DNA from: CAINEC01 sp046052065
Lineage (GTDB): Bacteria > Bacteroidota > Bacteroidia > AKYH767-A > OLB10
Direction: 5' to 3'
Length of the DNA stretch: 30,869 bases
Assembly (NCBI GenBank): GCA_046052065.1
Contig: JBJOND010000016.1
Span: 1 to 30,869 of the forward strand
Position 1 is the stretch's first letter. The number at the start of each line of letters is the position of its first letter. Shown one piece after another: positions 1-8,483 of the stretch. The position numbers and the translations under genes were made by a program. The notes beneath the pieces were generated by a model. It was given only the letters and a program-made list of their open reading frames with translations, was not told the DNA's origin and made no database searches.

Positions 1-57
1 AAATTGATTTTTGTTCAACCTACCATTAAAACAACAAACGGAAGCACCATCGCTTAA
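1..57 (+). CDS. 3' end of an upstream gene (partial)
   Basis: An open frame runs from the first base and ends KTTNGSTIA-stop, with no stop before the TAA at 55-57. That TAA shares its last base with the ATG of the next gene (TAATG), the arrangement typical of translationally coupled genes in one operon. Only 18 residues are visible, so no family can be named. The short length leaves a real chance that the open frame is accidental. Confidence 0.5.
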   Translation, partial: KLIFVQPTIKTTNGSTIA

Positions 58-1736
58 TGAAGAAAATCAATGGAATATTGTTTGCCCTGTTATTCATGGC
101 AAACTTCGTTACGGCACAAACGTTACAGGTATCGCCCTTACAATTAGTTTTTGGAAGTGTAGATGAATTGTCGGTAGATAGTCAACAGGTTTGGCTGACC
201 AATAACAATGCATACACAGTTAAGGTGTATGATTATCTTTTTACGAAAGTCTATGGAGCAGCAGCTTTTTCGGTTAATCAACAGCAATATTCGTTAGCGC
301 CTGGTGCAGCAGTTGGAGTCTGGGTTCGCTTTTACCCTTCGCATAACATTAATCACAATTGTGAAATGATTATCAGAACGGACGGACCTAAAGGTGACGC
401 TCGTGTTGATTTAAGAGGACAAGGTCGTTATTCGAATACGTATTATGATACAACTGAAAATCTTTCGGAAGAGAGTTTAAAGCAGGCCTTGAAAGTAATA
501 ACAGGACAAGGTTATCGTTCATTAGGATACTCTCCTCCTTTTCCTGCACCATCTCCTTGTGCACGCGATACGATGTTTATGTTAATCGATAATCAGGCAA
601 CTAACGGGCAGGGAGCTACGCAAAATACGATTGAATGTGTTTATACAGGAAGACAAATTGTAGGATATGTTGATAGAGTTCAATGTCAGAATACTGCTGA
701 CCCCTATTATAACTTTAATACAGAGCATACCTTTCCGCAAAGTTTGTTTTCTTCGATGGAACCAATGCGATCAGATATGTATCATTTATATCCAACCGAT
801 GAATCAGCAAATAATAAGCGATCAAACTATCCTTTTGGAGTTGTAAATAATCCAACCTGGAGCGTTGGTGGAAGTAAGTTCGATCAGAATACAAACATAT
901 TTGAACCACGTGATGTACACAAAGGAGTAGTTGCACGTGCAATGTTTTACTTTGTTATCCGCTATCAGAATTACAACAGTTATTTAGATAGCCAAGAACA
1001 AATTTTACGTCAGTGGCATAAAACATATTTACCTTCTCAAGAAGAACGCAGAAGATGTAACGACATTTATACTTATCAGAAAAATAGAAATCCGTTTATT
1101 GATTATCCACAATTTTTAGATCGTATAAATTCTATTTCAAATATTTCTGTGGCTCCATCAAACAATACATTTCTTTTGCCAGAAGATACCATCAATTATG
1201 GATTAATCAATGGTGGCGTTTCCAATGTATATCGATTCTGGATTGTAAATGATGGTAATCAAACAATCACAGTTTCAGGACTAACATTAACTCCAAATAG
1301 CAATTTAAACTTCGCGAATAATACGGGAGTAAATGTTACAATTCAACCGGGCGAGTCAGCACCAATTGATGTTGAATTGAACAATGCACCTCTTGGTAAC
1401 TTTTCAGGTAACATGAATTTTATCTTGAATGGTAATTCGTTAAATACCACTGTGCAGGTGCCTATCAGAGCATATGTTTCTATTACCAGTGTTAACGAAA
1501 ATGAAGACGTAACAAATAGCATCTATCCAAATCCTGTGAATGATGAGATTTATTTTACAAAACCTTTAAGTAATGCATCATATATCATTTTCGATGCAAT
1601 CGGAAAACAACTTCAAGCGAATAACTTATTTAACGGAAATACAATAGTAGGTCTATCAAACTATCCGAAGGGAAAATATTTCATTACTGTAACACAAAAC
1701 AAAATAACGAGCAACTATTCATTCATTAAAAAATAA
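57..1736 (+). CDS. Secreted endonuclease I family nuclease with T9SS type A sorting domain
   Basis: A 559-residue secreted nuclease expected to cut RNA or DNA outside the cell or at its surface. Residues 1-20 form a signal peptide (cleavage likely VTA|QT). Residues about 25-125 look like a choice-of-anchor-D type beta-sandwich. Residues about 130-355 are the endonuclease I domain, with the His-Me finger signature NTEHTFPQ (Glu223, catalytic His224) and, after it, SDMYHLYPTDESANNKRSN with the expected metal-binding Asn. A second beta-sandwich follows at about 365-475. Residues about 485-559 (IYPNPVNDEIYF ... GKYFITV) form a type A CTD that directs export by the type IX system. The start is fixed by the signal peptide and by the one-base overlap with the upstream stop. 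The next gene begins four bases after the stop. Family assignment is firm; substrate preference is unknown. Confidence 0.9.
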   Translation: MKKINGILFALLFMANFVTAQTLQVSPLQLVFGSVDELSVDSQQVWLTNNNAYTVKVYDYLFTKVYGAAAFSVNQQQYSLAPGAAVGVWVRFYPSHNINHNCEMIIRTDGPKGDARVDLRGQGRYSNTYYDTTENLSEESLKQALKVITGQGYRSLGYSPPFPAPSPCARDTMFMLIDNQATNGQGATQNTIECVYTGRQIVGYVDRVQCQNTADPYYNFNTEHTFPQSLFSSMEPMRSDMYHLYPTDESANNKRSNYPFGVVNNPTWSVGGSKFDQNTNIFEPRDVHKGVVARAMFYFVIRYQNYNSYLDSQEQILRQWHKTYLPSQEERRRCNDIYTYQKNRNPFIDYPQFLDRINSISNISVAPSNNTFLLPEDTINYGLINGGVSNVYRFWIVNDGNQTITVSGLTLTPNSNLNFANNTGVNVTIQPGESAPIDVELNNAPLGNFSGNMNFILNGNSLNTTVQVPIRAYVSITSVNENEDVTNSIYPNPVNDEIYFTKPLSNASYIIFDAIGKQLQANNLFNGNTIVGLSNYPKGKYFITVTQNKITSNYSFIKK

Positions 1737-1740
1737 TATT

Positions 1741-2136
1741 ATGTCTGACTTTCATCAAATCATGAATGCAGTAAAAGAATTTCATACTTCTTTTGGCATC
1801 GATCATAAATTAGAACCTACGGCAACATTAGACGAAAAAACAATCAATCTGCGCCACCGATTAATGGCAGAAGAGAATGATGAGTATTTAGAAGCTGCTA
1901 AGAACAATGATCTTGTTCAAGTAGCAGATGCTTTAGGCGACAAGCTTTACATTTTATGTGGAACTATTATTTCGCATGGATTGCAACATAAAATAGTAGA
2001 AGTGTTTGAAGAAATACATCGTTCTAATATGAGTAAATTAGATGCTGATGGAAAACCAATTTACAGAGAAGACGGGAAAGTGATGAAAAGTGAGTTATAT
2101 TTTTTACCAAACATTGAAAGTATTTTAGAAAAGTAA
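1741..2136 (+). CDS. MazG-like all-alpha nucleotide pyrophosphohydrolase
   Basis: A 131-residue cytoplasmic protein of the all-alpha NTP pyrophosphohydrolase (MazG/PRA-PH-like) superfamily, which hydrolyses nucleotides to a monophosphate and pyrophosphate using Mg2+ held by clustered acidic residues. The visible signature is LMAEENDEYLEA (Glu44, Glu45, Glu48) followed about 15 residues later by VADALGD (Asp63, Asp67), the EExxE...D layout of the family. The C-terminal part (EVFEEIHRSNMSKLDADGKPIYREDGK) is typical of the single-domain Cof-like/phage-like members. It starts four bases after the endonuclease gene and is probably cotranscribed with it; a strong terminator follows. House-cleaning of altered nucleotides is the usual inferred role; the substrate cannot be read from sequence. 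Confidence 0.8.
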   Translation: MSDFHQIMNAVKEFHTSFGIDHKLEPTATLDEKTINLRHRLMAEENDEYLEAAKNNDLVQVADALGDKLYILCGTIISHGLQHKIVEVFEEIHRSNMSKLDADGKPIYREDGKVMKSELYFLPNIESILEK

Positions 2137-2154
2137 TCTTATAACGATATAAAT

Positions 2155-2188
2155 AAAAAACCCTGTAGTAATACTGCAGGGTTTTTTT
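2155..2188. terminator. Bidirectional intrinsic terminator
   Basis: A 9-bp stem (CCCTGTAGT, loop AAT, ACTGCAGGG, with one G-T pair) is preceded by six A and followed by seven T. It therefore works as a terminator on both strands and serves the convergent pyrophosphohydrolase and M4 protease genes. Confidence 0.9.
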
Positions 2189-2206
2189 ATGAATCAATTT
2201 TTACGA

Positions 2207-4807
2207 TTAACGTTGAACAGCAAAGCGCATTGTTTTTGGTTGTTCGCCATCAATCTTTAAAATGTAAATACCTTTTTCTAGTTCTGAAGTATTGAATTCA
2301 ACATAGTTCATTCCTTCTGATAAATTATAATTGACAGCATATTGTAACTGGCCAACACTGTTATAGATGCTGAACTGTTTACTTTCTGCCTTTTCAGCAA
2401 TCATATTTAAGTGAATAATATCAGAAGTAGGATTTGGGAATAATACATAATTGCTAATGTTTTCACTTACACGATTTAAGGCTGCATTACCTACAATGTT
2501 TACTGTATAATCTTCTACTTCTCCATTGTTATATGTTGTGCAAGAAGTACTAACATATGAATTGTATTGCATCTGAATACGCATACGCGTTGGTCCGTTT
2601 AAAGCGCTTGTAGGGACAACAAAAGCTCTAGATAATGCACCCGTTCCACTCGCAGTAGCTACTTTTTCGCCTGCATCTGTAAACACACCATTTTTATTGT
2701 AGTCAATCCACACATTCCAATTCTCTTTTCTGTTTGTTGTAACATAGCCAGGAGTTAATGTGATAGTAGCCGAACTACCACCAGTAAGACTCGTACTTAA
2801 ATTGGTGAAGTTGCCATACCCAGCATTACTTCCACTTGTATTGTTGATAGTTCCAATAGCAATTTTGTTGATATACTCACGCGAAACGTTATTTCCTTTA
2901 GAAACACAATAAGTAACGGGAGTAGTTCCTGTTGTCGTAAAATTAGTAGTACCACTATATAATGAAGCACCACCTGTACTACATTGAGATTGTACTTGGA
3001 AGTTATAAACCGTCCCTGTAGTTAATCCTGTTAATGTAACTGAAGTATTACTTGTATTGATGGTTGTCCATGTAGTTACACTGCTCTTTTTATATTGTAA
3101 AGAATACGATGCAGCACCATTAGCAATCGACCAACTTATAACAGCAGTAGTATCAGTAATTGATGATGCAATTAATCCTGATGGAGTAGTACAAGTACCA
3201 GTTGCTCCTTGAGCACCAACACCTACAGCATACCATGCATTCATTACCTGATTCACTTCCGCTGATCCCGCACCATATAAATCTGTTGCTGAATTAATAC
3301 ATGCTGTTCGCCAAGCAGCATAATTAGATGTCGGAGTTAAATAGGCCGTTTCACTTCTATATACAATTGCATTTGCTTTTGTTAAGCCAAGTCCAGTTAC
3401 GTTGTAAGCATTTCCTTTATCGTTCGTTGCGCTACCACCATTTACTAATAAATAATAGAAAAAGTTTCCAACCCCAGAGTTCGTATGTACACCACCGTTA
3501 TCTGCTGTTCCCGTATACCAATAAGTTCCCTGATAGCAATTTGGTTGACTATACGTTTTAGGGGTAGCCATATTGCGAATTCCCCAATTCATATCGTTAC
3601 TTAATAACCAGTTAATATCATTTGGTTTCGACCAGAATTGTACTGCTTTACCGAAGATATCGCTCATACTTTCGTTGATAGCACCTGATTCATAACTGTA
3701 ATTCAAGTTAGAAGTATACTGCGTTAAGCCATGCGTTAATTCGTGTGCTGTAACATCAATTGCAGTAATTCCTGCTCCGTTCGTTGAACGAACTCCATAG
3801 TGCATTATTGATCCATCCCAATAAGCATTGTTGGTTGTAGCCGTTTCGTTTACATAACTGGTTAATGCAAATCCAGCATTGTTAATACTGTTACGGTTAA
3901 AGTTAGAAAAATAGAAATCATAAGTTTGAGAAACTCCATAATGTGCATCTAATGCGTATTTGTCGTTTGTAGTGTATGACCAATTAGCTGTTGTACTTGT
4001 GTAATCAGAGTGAGTACTGGTCTCACCATGTAGGGTAATAATTCCATTACCTTTTGTCAAATCACGCAGACGATAAGAAGATCCATTTAAATCGCTGTGA
4101 ATATTTTGTGTTCCACTATATGCTGTAGCAGCCGTTCCTACAGCATCAACGAAATAAAGCATATCCTTTTTGCCAAGAACAGCACCTGTTTTTGCATCTA
4201 GATAATAGGCTACTCGACTTAATGGTTCAGTAGCGTAGATAATAACTTTATAAGCTAAAACCAGATTATTTACATTTAAGAAGTTATCTGAACAATACCA
4301 AACCAATTCTGCTTTTGGAGCATTGGCGCTTCTAACCTCATCATTATTTTCCTGATCAGCTTCCCAAGCATAATGTTTAGCTTGAACGTGAGCAGTCGCT
4401 ATTTGAATAGCAGCATTAGGAGTAATACTTGCTGTTGTTCTATTGTTGATAGATTCAGTGGATGTAATAATATTTCCACTTATTAAATTTAATAGTCCAT
4501 TATGCGTATGAGCGATTAGCATGCTGTTTTCAACAGGGATATTATTTATTCTCTGCTGATAGCGATAGTATACGCCTATTGCATCATCATCTTTAGAAAG
4601 TAATTCTAAGCTAGTGTTTTTGTCTAAATCAAGTGAAGACTCTGCTTTTGCTGGATTAAAGTTTTGCTTTTCTTCGGAAGATAAACGAAGAATCAGTTGA
4701 TTGTTTTCTTCTGTTGATCGAGCATGGTTACGCAAATTAATTTGTGCTATTGATAAATGCGAAATAAGGGTTAAGGCAAATAGTAGCCTTACGTGTTTGT
4801 TGATCAT
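2207..4807 (-). CDS. Secreted M4 (thermolysin-like) metalloprotease with FN3, GEVED and T9SS domains
   Basis: A zinc endopeptidase of family M4, 866 residues from the chosen ATG. That ATG opens a clean signal peptide (MINKHVRLLFALTLISHLSIAQ); a TTG at 4834 would add nine residues in front of it and is unlikely. Order: signal peptide; FTP/PepSY-type propeptide to about residue 220; catalytic domain with HELTH (His355, Glu356, His359), third zinc ligand Glu379 in GAINESMSDIFG, and the GGVHTNSGV block with the transition-state His; a fibronectin type III domain at about 540-625; a GEVED domain (NNGEVEDYTV) at about 635-770; and a type A sorting domain (LFPNPTSDIIHLN ... GIYILKIDG) at the C-terminus. 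All catalytic residues are present. It is monocistronic, sharing a terminator with the convergent gene. It probably supplies peptides by extracellular protein breakdown. Confidence 0.95.
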   Translation of the reverse strand: MINKHVRLLFALTLISHLSIAQINLRNHARSTEENNQLILRLSSEEKQNFNPAKAESSLDLDKNTSLELLSKDDDAIGVYYRYQQRINNIPVENSMLIAHTHNGLLNLISGNIITSTESINNRTTASITPNAAIQIATAHVQAKHYAWEADQENNDEVRSANAPKAELVWYCSDNFLNVNNLVLAYKVIIYATEPLSRVAYYLDAKTGAVLGKKDMLYFVDAVGTAATAYSGTQNIHSDLNGSSYRLRDLTKGNGIITLHGETSTHSDYTSTTANWSYTTNDKYALDAHYGVSQTYDFYFSNFNRNSINNAGFALTSYVNETATTNNAYWDGSIMHYGVRSTNGAGITAIDVTAHELTHGLTQYTSNLNYSYESGAINESMSDIFGKAVQFWSKPNDINWLLSNDMNWGIRNMATPKTYSQPNCYQGTYWYTGTADNGGVHTNSGVGNFFYYLLVNGGSATNDKGNAYNVTGLGLTKANAIVYRSETAYLTPTSNYAAWRTACINSATDLYGAGSAEVNQVMNAWYAVGVGAQGATGTCTTPSGLIASSITDTTAVISWSIANGAASYSLQYKKSSVTTWTTINTSNTSVTLTGLTTGTVYNFQVQSQCSTGGASLYSGTTNFTTTGTTPVTYCVSKGNNVSREYINKIAIGTINNTSGSNAGYGNFTNLSTSLTGGSSATITLTPGYVTTNRKENWNVWIDYNKNGVFTDAGEKVATASGTGALSRAFVVPTSALNGPTRMRIQMQYNSYVSTSCTTYNNGEVEDYTVNIVGNAALNRVSENISNYVLFPNPTSDIIHLNMIAEKAESKQFSIYNSVGQLQYAVNYNLSEGMNYVEFNTSELEKGIYILKIDGEQPKTMRFAVQR

Positions 4808-4997
4808 AATAATAGGTTGAATATTCAAACGCAATGTAGATAAAATCTAATAATAATTGAAAGAAAATTTGGCGGATTAAGTAAAAATGAAGCCTAAACC
4901 AACTTTTCAATGTAATTTATTAAAAGATTTTTCTAATTTAGAGCCTGTAACAATAGCCCTGTTTATTAGTAGTAGGGATTGACAATATTTAAAGCAC

Positions 4998-5570
4998 ATG
5001 AAAAAGACGTTATTTATTGCTAGCTTAAGTTTGATAACAACATTAGGTTATTCTCAAACAACTCCAACAGATAATTCTGCACCAAAGCAACAGGAGAATG
5101 TATTGCAGCCTATTGTGCAAAAGAAAACGGAAGTAGCTTCGCCTTCAGATAAAAAAGCTAAGCAAAATAAAACTAAGGTAAAGGCTGCTATACCAAAGGC
5201 AGAACAACTTAAGAAATCAAAAGCAATATCTATGCAATTGATACAATCTTTATCAAAATCGGAGAGCATATTAATTAGTAAAAATGTTTTAAACGATGCG
5301 ATGAAAATGATTACAGAAAGTAATGATATAGAAGGTTTGTTTAGTGTTTTTCGAATTGTAATGAAAGCCTCTCCTGATCAGGCTTATAAATCAAATAACG
5401 CTGAAGCAGGTCGTCTAATGACAGGTGATTTCACCTTGGATGTTGATTATCCCGGATTTAATAGTTTAATAATGAAATGGGAAATGTTGTTAAAGCCAGA
5501 ATGTTTCGATGCTGCATGGAAGACCAACGAAGCCAAGTGGAAAAAAGATATTCAAGCAACAAGTAAATAA
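4998..5570 (+). CDS. Secreted protein of unknown function with Lys-rich linker
   Basis: I do not recognise this 190-residue protein. Residues 1-19 are a signal peptide (MKKTLFIASLSLITTLGYS|Q), so it is exported. A polar, Thr/Gln/Lys-rich low-complexity linker covers about residues 20-75. The rest (about 76-190) looks helical and globular, with two aromatic segments near the end (GDFTLDVDYPGFNSLIMKWEMLL and CFDAAWKTNEAKW) that may be its conserved core. There is no lipobox and no T9SS sorting domain, so a periplasmic location is likely. It stands alone between a divergent protease gene and a tRNA gene, with its own terminator. Confidence 0.75.
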   Translation: MKKTLFIASLSLITTLGYSQTTPTDNSAPKQQENVLQPIVQKKTEVASPSDKKAKQNKTKVKAAIPKAEQLKKSKAISMQLIQSLSKSESILISKNVLNDAMKMITESNDIEGLFSVFRIVMKASPDQAYKSNNAEAGRLMTGDFTLDVDYPGFNSLIMKWEMLLKPECFDAAWKTNEAKWKKDIQATSK

Positions 5571-5580
5571 TTAAGAATTA

Positions 5581-5610
5581 AAAACCCTGATGATAAGTCA
5601 GGGTTTTTTT
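5581..5610 (+). terminator. Intrinsic terminator
   Basis: CCCTGA (5585-5590), a 7-base loop and TCAGGG (5598-5603), flanked by AAAA before and seven T after. It sits ten bases past the stop codon of the secreted unknown protein and ends that transcript ahead of the tRNA gene. Confidence 0.85.
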
Positions 5611-5667
5611 GTGAATATTAATTGCTAATACTTCAGTAATTAAGAACCACCCAACATTGCTAATTTT

Positions 5668-5675
5668 TATATTTG
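5668..5675 (+). promoter_or_regulatory. -7 promoter element for tRNA-Arg
   Basis: TATATTTG matches the Bacteroidota -7 consensus TAnnTTTG at every fixed position and lies 15 bases before the tRNA 5' end. No TTG stands at the usual -33 distance, so only the -7 half is supported. Confidence 0.6.
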
Positions 5676-5690
5676 CAAAACGTTTAGAAT

Positions 5691-5765
5691 GGTCCCGTAG
5701 TTCAACGGATAGAATAGGAGTTTCCTAAACTCTAGATAGCAGTTCGATTCTGCTCGGGACTACCA
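5691..5765 (+). tRNA. tRNA-Arg (anticodon CCT)
   Basis: A full cloverleaf can be drawn. The 7-bp acceptor stem GGTCCCG/CGGGACT has one G-T end pair, discriminator A5762 and an encoded CCA at 5763-5765. The D stem is GTTC/GAAT. The anticodon stem GGAGT/ACTCT encloses the loop TTCCTAA, anticodon CCT at 5724-5726. The T stem AGCAG/CTGCT encloses TTCGATT. It reads AGG codons. xseA starts 39 bases further on, with no terminator between, so xseA may be transcribed from the tRNA promoter. Confidence 0.95.
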
Positions 5766-5804
5766 TTCTGCCGATACAATATTGAAAAACTGTTTTTCGC
5801 AACT

Positions 5805-7181
5805 ATGGAAAAAAACATCCTTCGCCTTTCTGATCTTGCTAAAGAAATTTCAGAAGTTTTTCGAAAGAATTTTTCGATGGAGCGTTTTTGGGTTTCTGCA
5901 GAAATACTTGGACTTAAAATAAACAAGGGTCATTGTTATTTGCAATTAGGAGAGAAAGACGAGAGAAGTTCGCAACCTAAGGCAGAGTTTAAAGCTATGA
6001 TCTGGTCGAGCAACTTTAACTTTATACACTCACGTTTTATTGCTGAAACTGGAAACGAGCTTCAGGAAAACATGGAGATTCTTTGTAAGGTAGAAGTACA
6101 GTTTCATGAGCGTTTTGGAATGAGCCTTATTGTTCATGATGTAGACGTAGCCTATACCTTAGGCAAAATGGCCATCGAACGTAAAAAAACAGTCGATAAG
6201 CTAAAGCAAGAGGGCGTCTATTATTTAAATAAACAGCTTGCACTACCTTCCGTTATTCAGAATATTGCAGTTATATCATCAGCAGATGCAGATGGGTTCA
6301 AAGATTTTACAACGAAACTATATGAGAATAAATTTGGATTTATTTTTAATACCAAGTTGTTTCCTTCACTCATGCAAGGTGACAATGCGCCTCGAGACAT
6401 TATTGCAGCGCTAAATGTTATAAAACAACATGCCTGCTTTACATTTTTAGATGCTGTTGTAATTGTAAGAGGCGGCGGACAAACATCCAGCTTGAGTTGT
6501 TACAACGATTATTTACTGGCACACGAAGTCGCTAATTTCCCATTGCCTGTTTTAACGGGTATCGGACATACAGCAGATGTTTCTGTGGTTGATGAAGTGG
6601 CGAATCTGAATTTAATAACACCTACAGCAGTAGCTGATTTTATTATTCAACATGCAAATACGTTTAAAGAGCAAATTGATTATTTGCGTGATGGTATTCA
6701 TGCCTATGCAAATCTTTGTATCGAATCTGAAGAAGAAACCGTTGCTGATTTAATGAATGCAATTGTTTCTCTTGTAAATGAAACAATGCATGATGAGAAG
6801 CTGTTTTTTGATAATCTTGCATCCGTAATTAAACAAACCGTTAATCACGAATTAGTAACTGAAAATAGTAAGCTCATTTATGCAAAAGATAAAATACGTT
6901 TTTTATCAGAAAGTATAATTATGAAAGAATTAAACCATCTAACCTTTGATGCAAATTTGTTAAAGAATAAAGTTGGAAATATAATCAAGCAAGAAGAAAG
7001 CTATTTATTAAATGCACAACAAAAGAGTTTAATTTTAGATCCAATTAATATTTTAAAAAGAGGATTCAGTTATACACTCTACAATAATAAACCTGTTTTT
7101 GATGCCAATGAAGTACCTTTGGATAGTGAAATGGAAACTGTATTTTTTAAAGGAGTAATAAAAAGTAAAAAAATCAAATAA
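5805..7181 (+). CDS. xseA: Exodeoxyribonuclease VII large subunit
   Basis: A 458-residue protein, matching the usual length of XseA (E. coli 456). Exonuclease VII degrades single-stranded DNA from both ends to short oligonucleotides. Residues about 1-105 form the OB-fold that binds ssDNA (LRLSDLAKEISEVF ... FWVSAEI ... GHCYLQLGEKD). The catalytic core follows with the family block VIVRGGGQTSSLSCYNDYLLA and the strongly conserved LPVLTGIGHTADVSVVDEVANLNLITPTAVADFII. The C-terminal third is a long helical stretch that carries the small subunits, ending in the typical DPINILKRGFSYTLYNNKPV. xseB begins four bases after the stop, confirming the pair. The role is DNA repair and mismatch-repair excision in the cytoplasm. 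Confidence 0.95.
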   Translation: MEKNILRLSDLAKEISEVFRKNFSMERFWVSAEILGLKINKGHCYLQLGEKDERSSQPKAEFKAMIWSSNFNFIHSRFIAETGNELQENMEILCKVEVQFHERFGMSLIVHDVDVAYTLGKMAIERKKTVDKLKQEGVYYLNKQLALPSVIQNIAVISSADADGFKDFTTKLYENKFGFIFNTKLFPSLMQGDNAPRDIIAALNVIKQHACFTFLDAVVIVRGGGQTSSLSCYNDYLLAHEVANFPLPVLTGIGHTADVSVVDEVANLNLITPTAVADFIIQHANTFKEQIDYLRDGIHAYANLCIESEEETVADLMNAIVSLVNETMHDEKLFFDNLASVIKQTVNHELVTENSKLIYAKDKIRFLSESIIMKELNHLTFDANLLKNKVGNIIKQEESYLLNAQQKSLILDPINILKRGFSYTLYNNKPVFDANEVPLDSEMETVFFKGVIKSKKIK

Positions 7182-7185
7182 TACC

Positions 7186-7383
7186 ATGGCAGAGAAAATC
7201 ACTTACGATAAAGCTAAGGAAGAGCTTGAAAAAATATTAGAAGAGCTAGAGAGTGGCGAAGTAGGAATCGATCAACTTGCTAAACTTGTTAAGCGCGCTA
7301 ATGAACTTATCAAGCTTTGTAAGGATAAATTAAAAGCAACAGACGAAGAGGTAAAAACTATTCTTGAATCATTCGAAGATTAA
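7186..7383 (+). CDS. xseB: Exodeoxyribonuclease VII small subunit
   Basis: A 65-residue, highly charged helical hairpin protein with the XseB signature: ITYDKAKEELEKILEELESGEVGIDQLAKLVKRANELIKLCKDKL. Several copies bind the long helix of each XseA and are needed for activity. It lies four bases after xseA and two bases before the following lipoprotein gene, so the three genes are almost certainly one transcript. Confidence 0.95.
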   Translation: MAEKITYDKAKEELEKILEELESGEVGIDQLAKLVKRANELIKLCKDKLKATDEEVKTILESFED

Positions 7384-7385
7384 TT

Positions 7386-7826
7386 ATGAAAAATAGTTTA
7401 ATAATTTTTGCACTTGTATTATTTGTTACTTCTTGTAAAACACGTAAGCAAGAACCTTTCGGAAGGGTAACAAAACTGGAAGATAAAAAATGGTACCTGG
7501 CATCGCTTAATGGTCAAGCCCTTCAAGTAAAAGACTCTTCAAAAATGTTTACGCTTGAAATATTTTCTGCTGACAATGCTATTTACCTGAATTGTGAATG
7601 CGATACAACCTATGGCTTGTATACTGCACAAGACGATTTTATTTTATTAAATGTTCTTGGACGCACTAACCAAAATTGCAACCCCAACTTGTTTGGCGAA
7701 TATGTTCAGCAAGCAAAAAGCGCAAATGGGTTTCAAATAAAAAGTAGCAAAGTAAACGGACAAAAAGCAGAGCAGCTTACGCTCTTCAAGGATGATATAG
7801 AGCTAATGCGATTTAATCAAAAGTAA
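7386..7826 (+). CDS. META-domain-like (HslJ-like) lipoprotein
   Basis: A 146-residue lipoprotein. The hydrophobic N-terminus ends in a lipobox-like FVTSC with Cys17 as the lipidation site. The mature part has the META/HslJ pattern: KWYLASLNGQAL near the start, a strand-rich centre with a Cys-containing turn (LNCECDTTYGLYTAQ), and a late strand ELMRFNQ. Known family members are outer-membrane or periplasmic proteins linked to stress or antibiotic resistance; function here is not known. It starts two bases after xseB, though a link to exonuclease VII is not obvious and cotranscription may be incidental. A strong bidirectional terminator follows. Confidence 0.7.
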   Translation: MKNSLIIFALVLFVTSCKTRKQEPFGRVTKLEDKKWYLASLNGQALQVKDSSKMFTLEIFSADNAIYLNCECDTTYGLYTAQDDFILLNVLGRTNQNCNPNLFGEYVQQAKSANGFQIKSSKVNGQKAEQLTLFKDDIELMRFNQK

Positions 7827-7836
7827 ATGATAAATT

Positions 7837-7871
7837 AAAAAGCCCTGTAGCGTACAACTACAGGGCTTTCG
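7837..7871. terminator. Bidirectional intrinsic terminator
   Basis: A perfect 10-bp stem AGCCCTGTAG (7841-7850) / CTACAGGGCT (7858-7867) encloses a 7-base loop. T-rich sequence follows on the plus strand, and the AAAA upstream becomes TTTT on the minus strand. It serves the convergent META-like and collagen-like lipoprotein genes. Confidence 0.9.
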
Positions 7872-7873
7872 TT

Positions 7874-8383
7874 TTATAACTGAAGGTTTAAACCTTTAAT
7901 AATTGATTGTGGATCTTTCCAGTTTATCTCTGGATGGGCATCCTTAAGTGAACCGGCAATTGTTACCACTTTAAATTTAATTTGACTGTTTGCATTAAAG
8001 TTGAAGGATGTCCAGTCAGTATAATAAGCCTCTACCGTTGCAACACCTACAGTGGCACTTGGCTGATAAATAAATGGCGTGTTTCCAGCAGGATAAACGT
8101 TTTGATATGGAAGCTGGACATTGATTCCTGAATTTGTTACCCAATAAACCAACACAGCACCATTGTCTAAGATGTCTTGCGTAATGTATGGATCATTCAA
8201 ATCAACAAATTTTTCATAATCAGTACCCGAAGTACCTGTTGTTTGCCATTGTGAATTCGTTACAACAAATGTTGCTGAATGTACATTGGCATTTCCAGAG
8301 GGTCCTTGAGGACCAGGAGCGCCATCTTTTCCGCATGAAGATATTAGCAATATAGCAGTGCAATAAGCAAGTAGTTTTTTCAT
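7874..8383 (-). CDS. Lipoprotein with short collagen-like Gly-X-Y stretch
   Basis: A 169-residue lipoprotein: the signal sequence MKKLLAYCTAILLISSC gives Cys17 as the lipidated residue. Directly after it come Gly-X-Y triplets (GKD-GAP-GPQ-GPS-G, residues 18-30) of collagen type, probably a short stalk lifting the domain off the membrane. The remainder (about 31-169) is beta-rich, with many aromatic and Asn residues, and contains VLVYWVTNSGINVQLPY and EAYYTDWTSFNFNANSQIKFKVVTI. Similar short collagen-tailed lipoproteins are common in Bacteroidota, but I cannot assign a function. It is a single gene between a convergent neighbour and the divergent crtZ. Confidence 0.8.
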   Translation of the reverse strand: MKKLLAYCTAILLISSCGKDGAPGPQGPSGNANVHSATFVVTNSQWQTTGTSGTDYEKFVDLNDPYITQDILDNGAVLVYWVTNSGINVQLPYQNVYPAGNTPFIYQPSATVGVATVEAYYTDWTSFNFNANSQIKFKVVTIAGSLKDAHPEINWKDPQSIIKGLNLQL

Positions 8384-8483
8384 ATCAATAAAGTTATAAA
8401 GACTAAAATAAGTGAAAAAACAACTCGAAGATGCGTAATTTTAAACAAAATAAAACCATCTTTGTTACTACAAAAAAACGATT

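Noticed and set aside
4808..4834. Upstream TTG start extending the M4 protease by nine residues
   Set aside because: The ATG at 4807 gives a standard signal peptide beginning MINK; the extension adds a non-basic, mixed segment before it.
2161..7867. Similar CCCTG...CAGGG stems at 2161, 5585 and 7843 as a possible dispersed repeat (REP-like) family
   Set aside because: Only the short GC core is shared; loops and flanks differ and each copy is at a gene end with T tracts, so ordinary terminators explain them.
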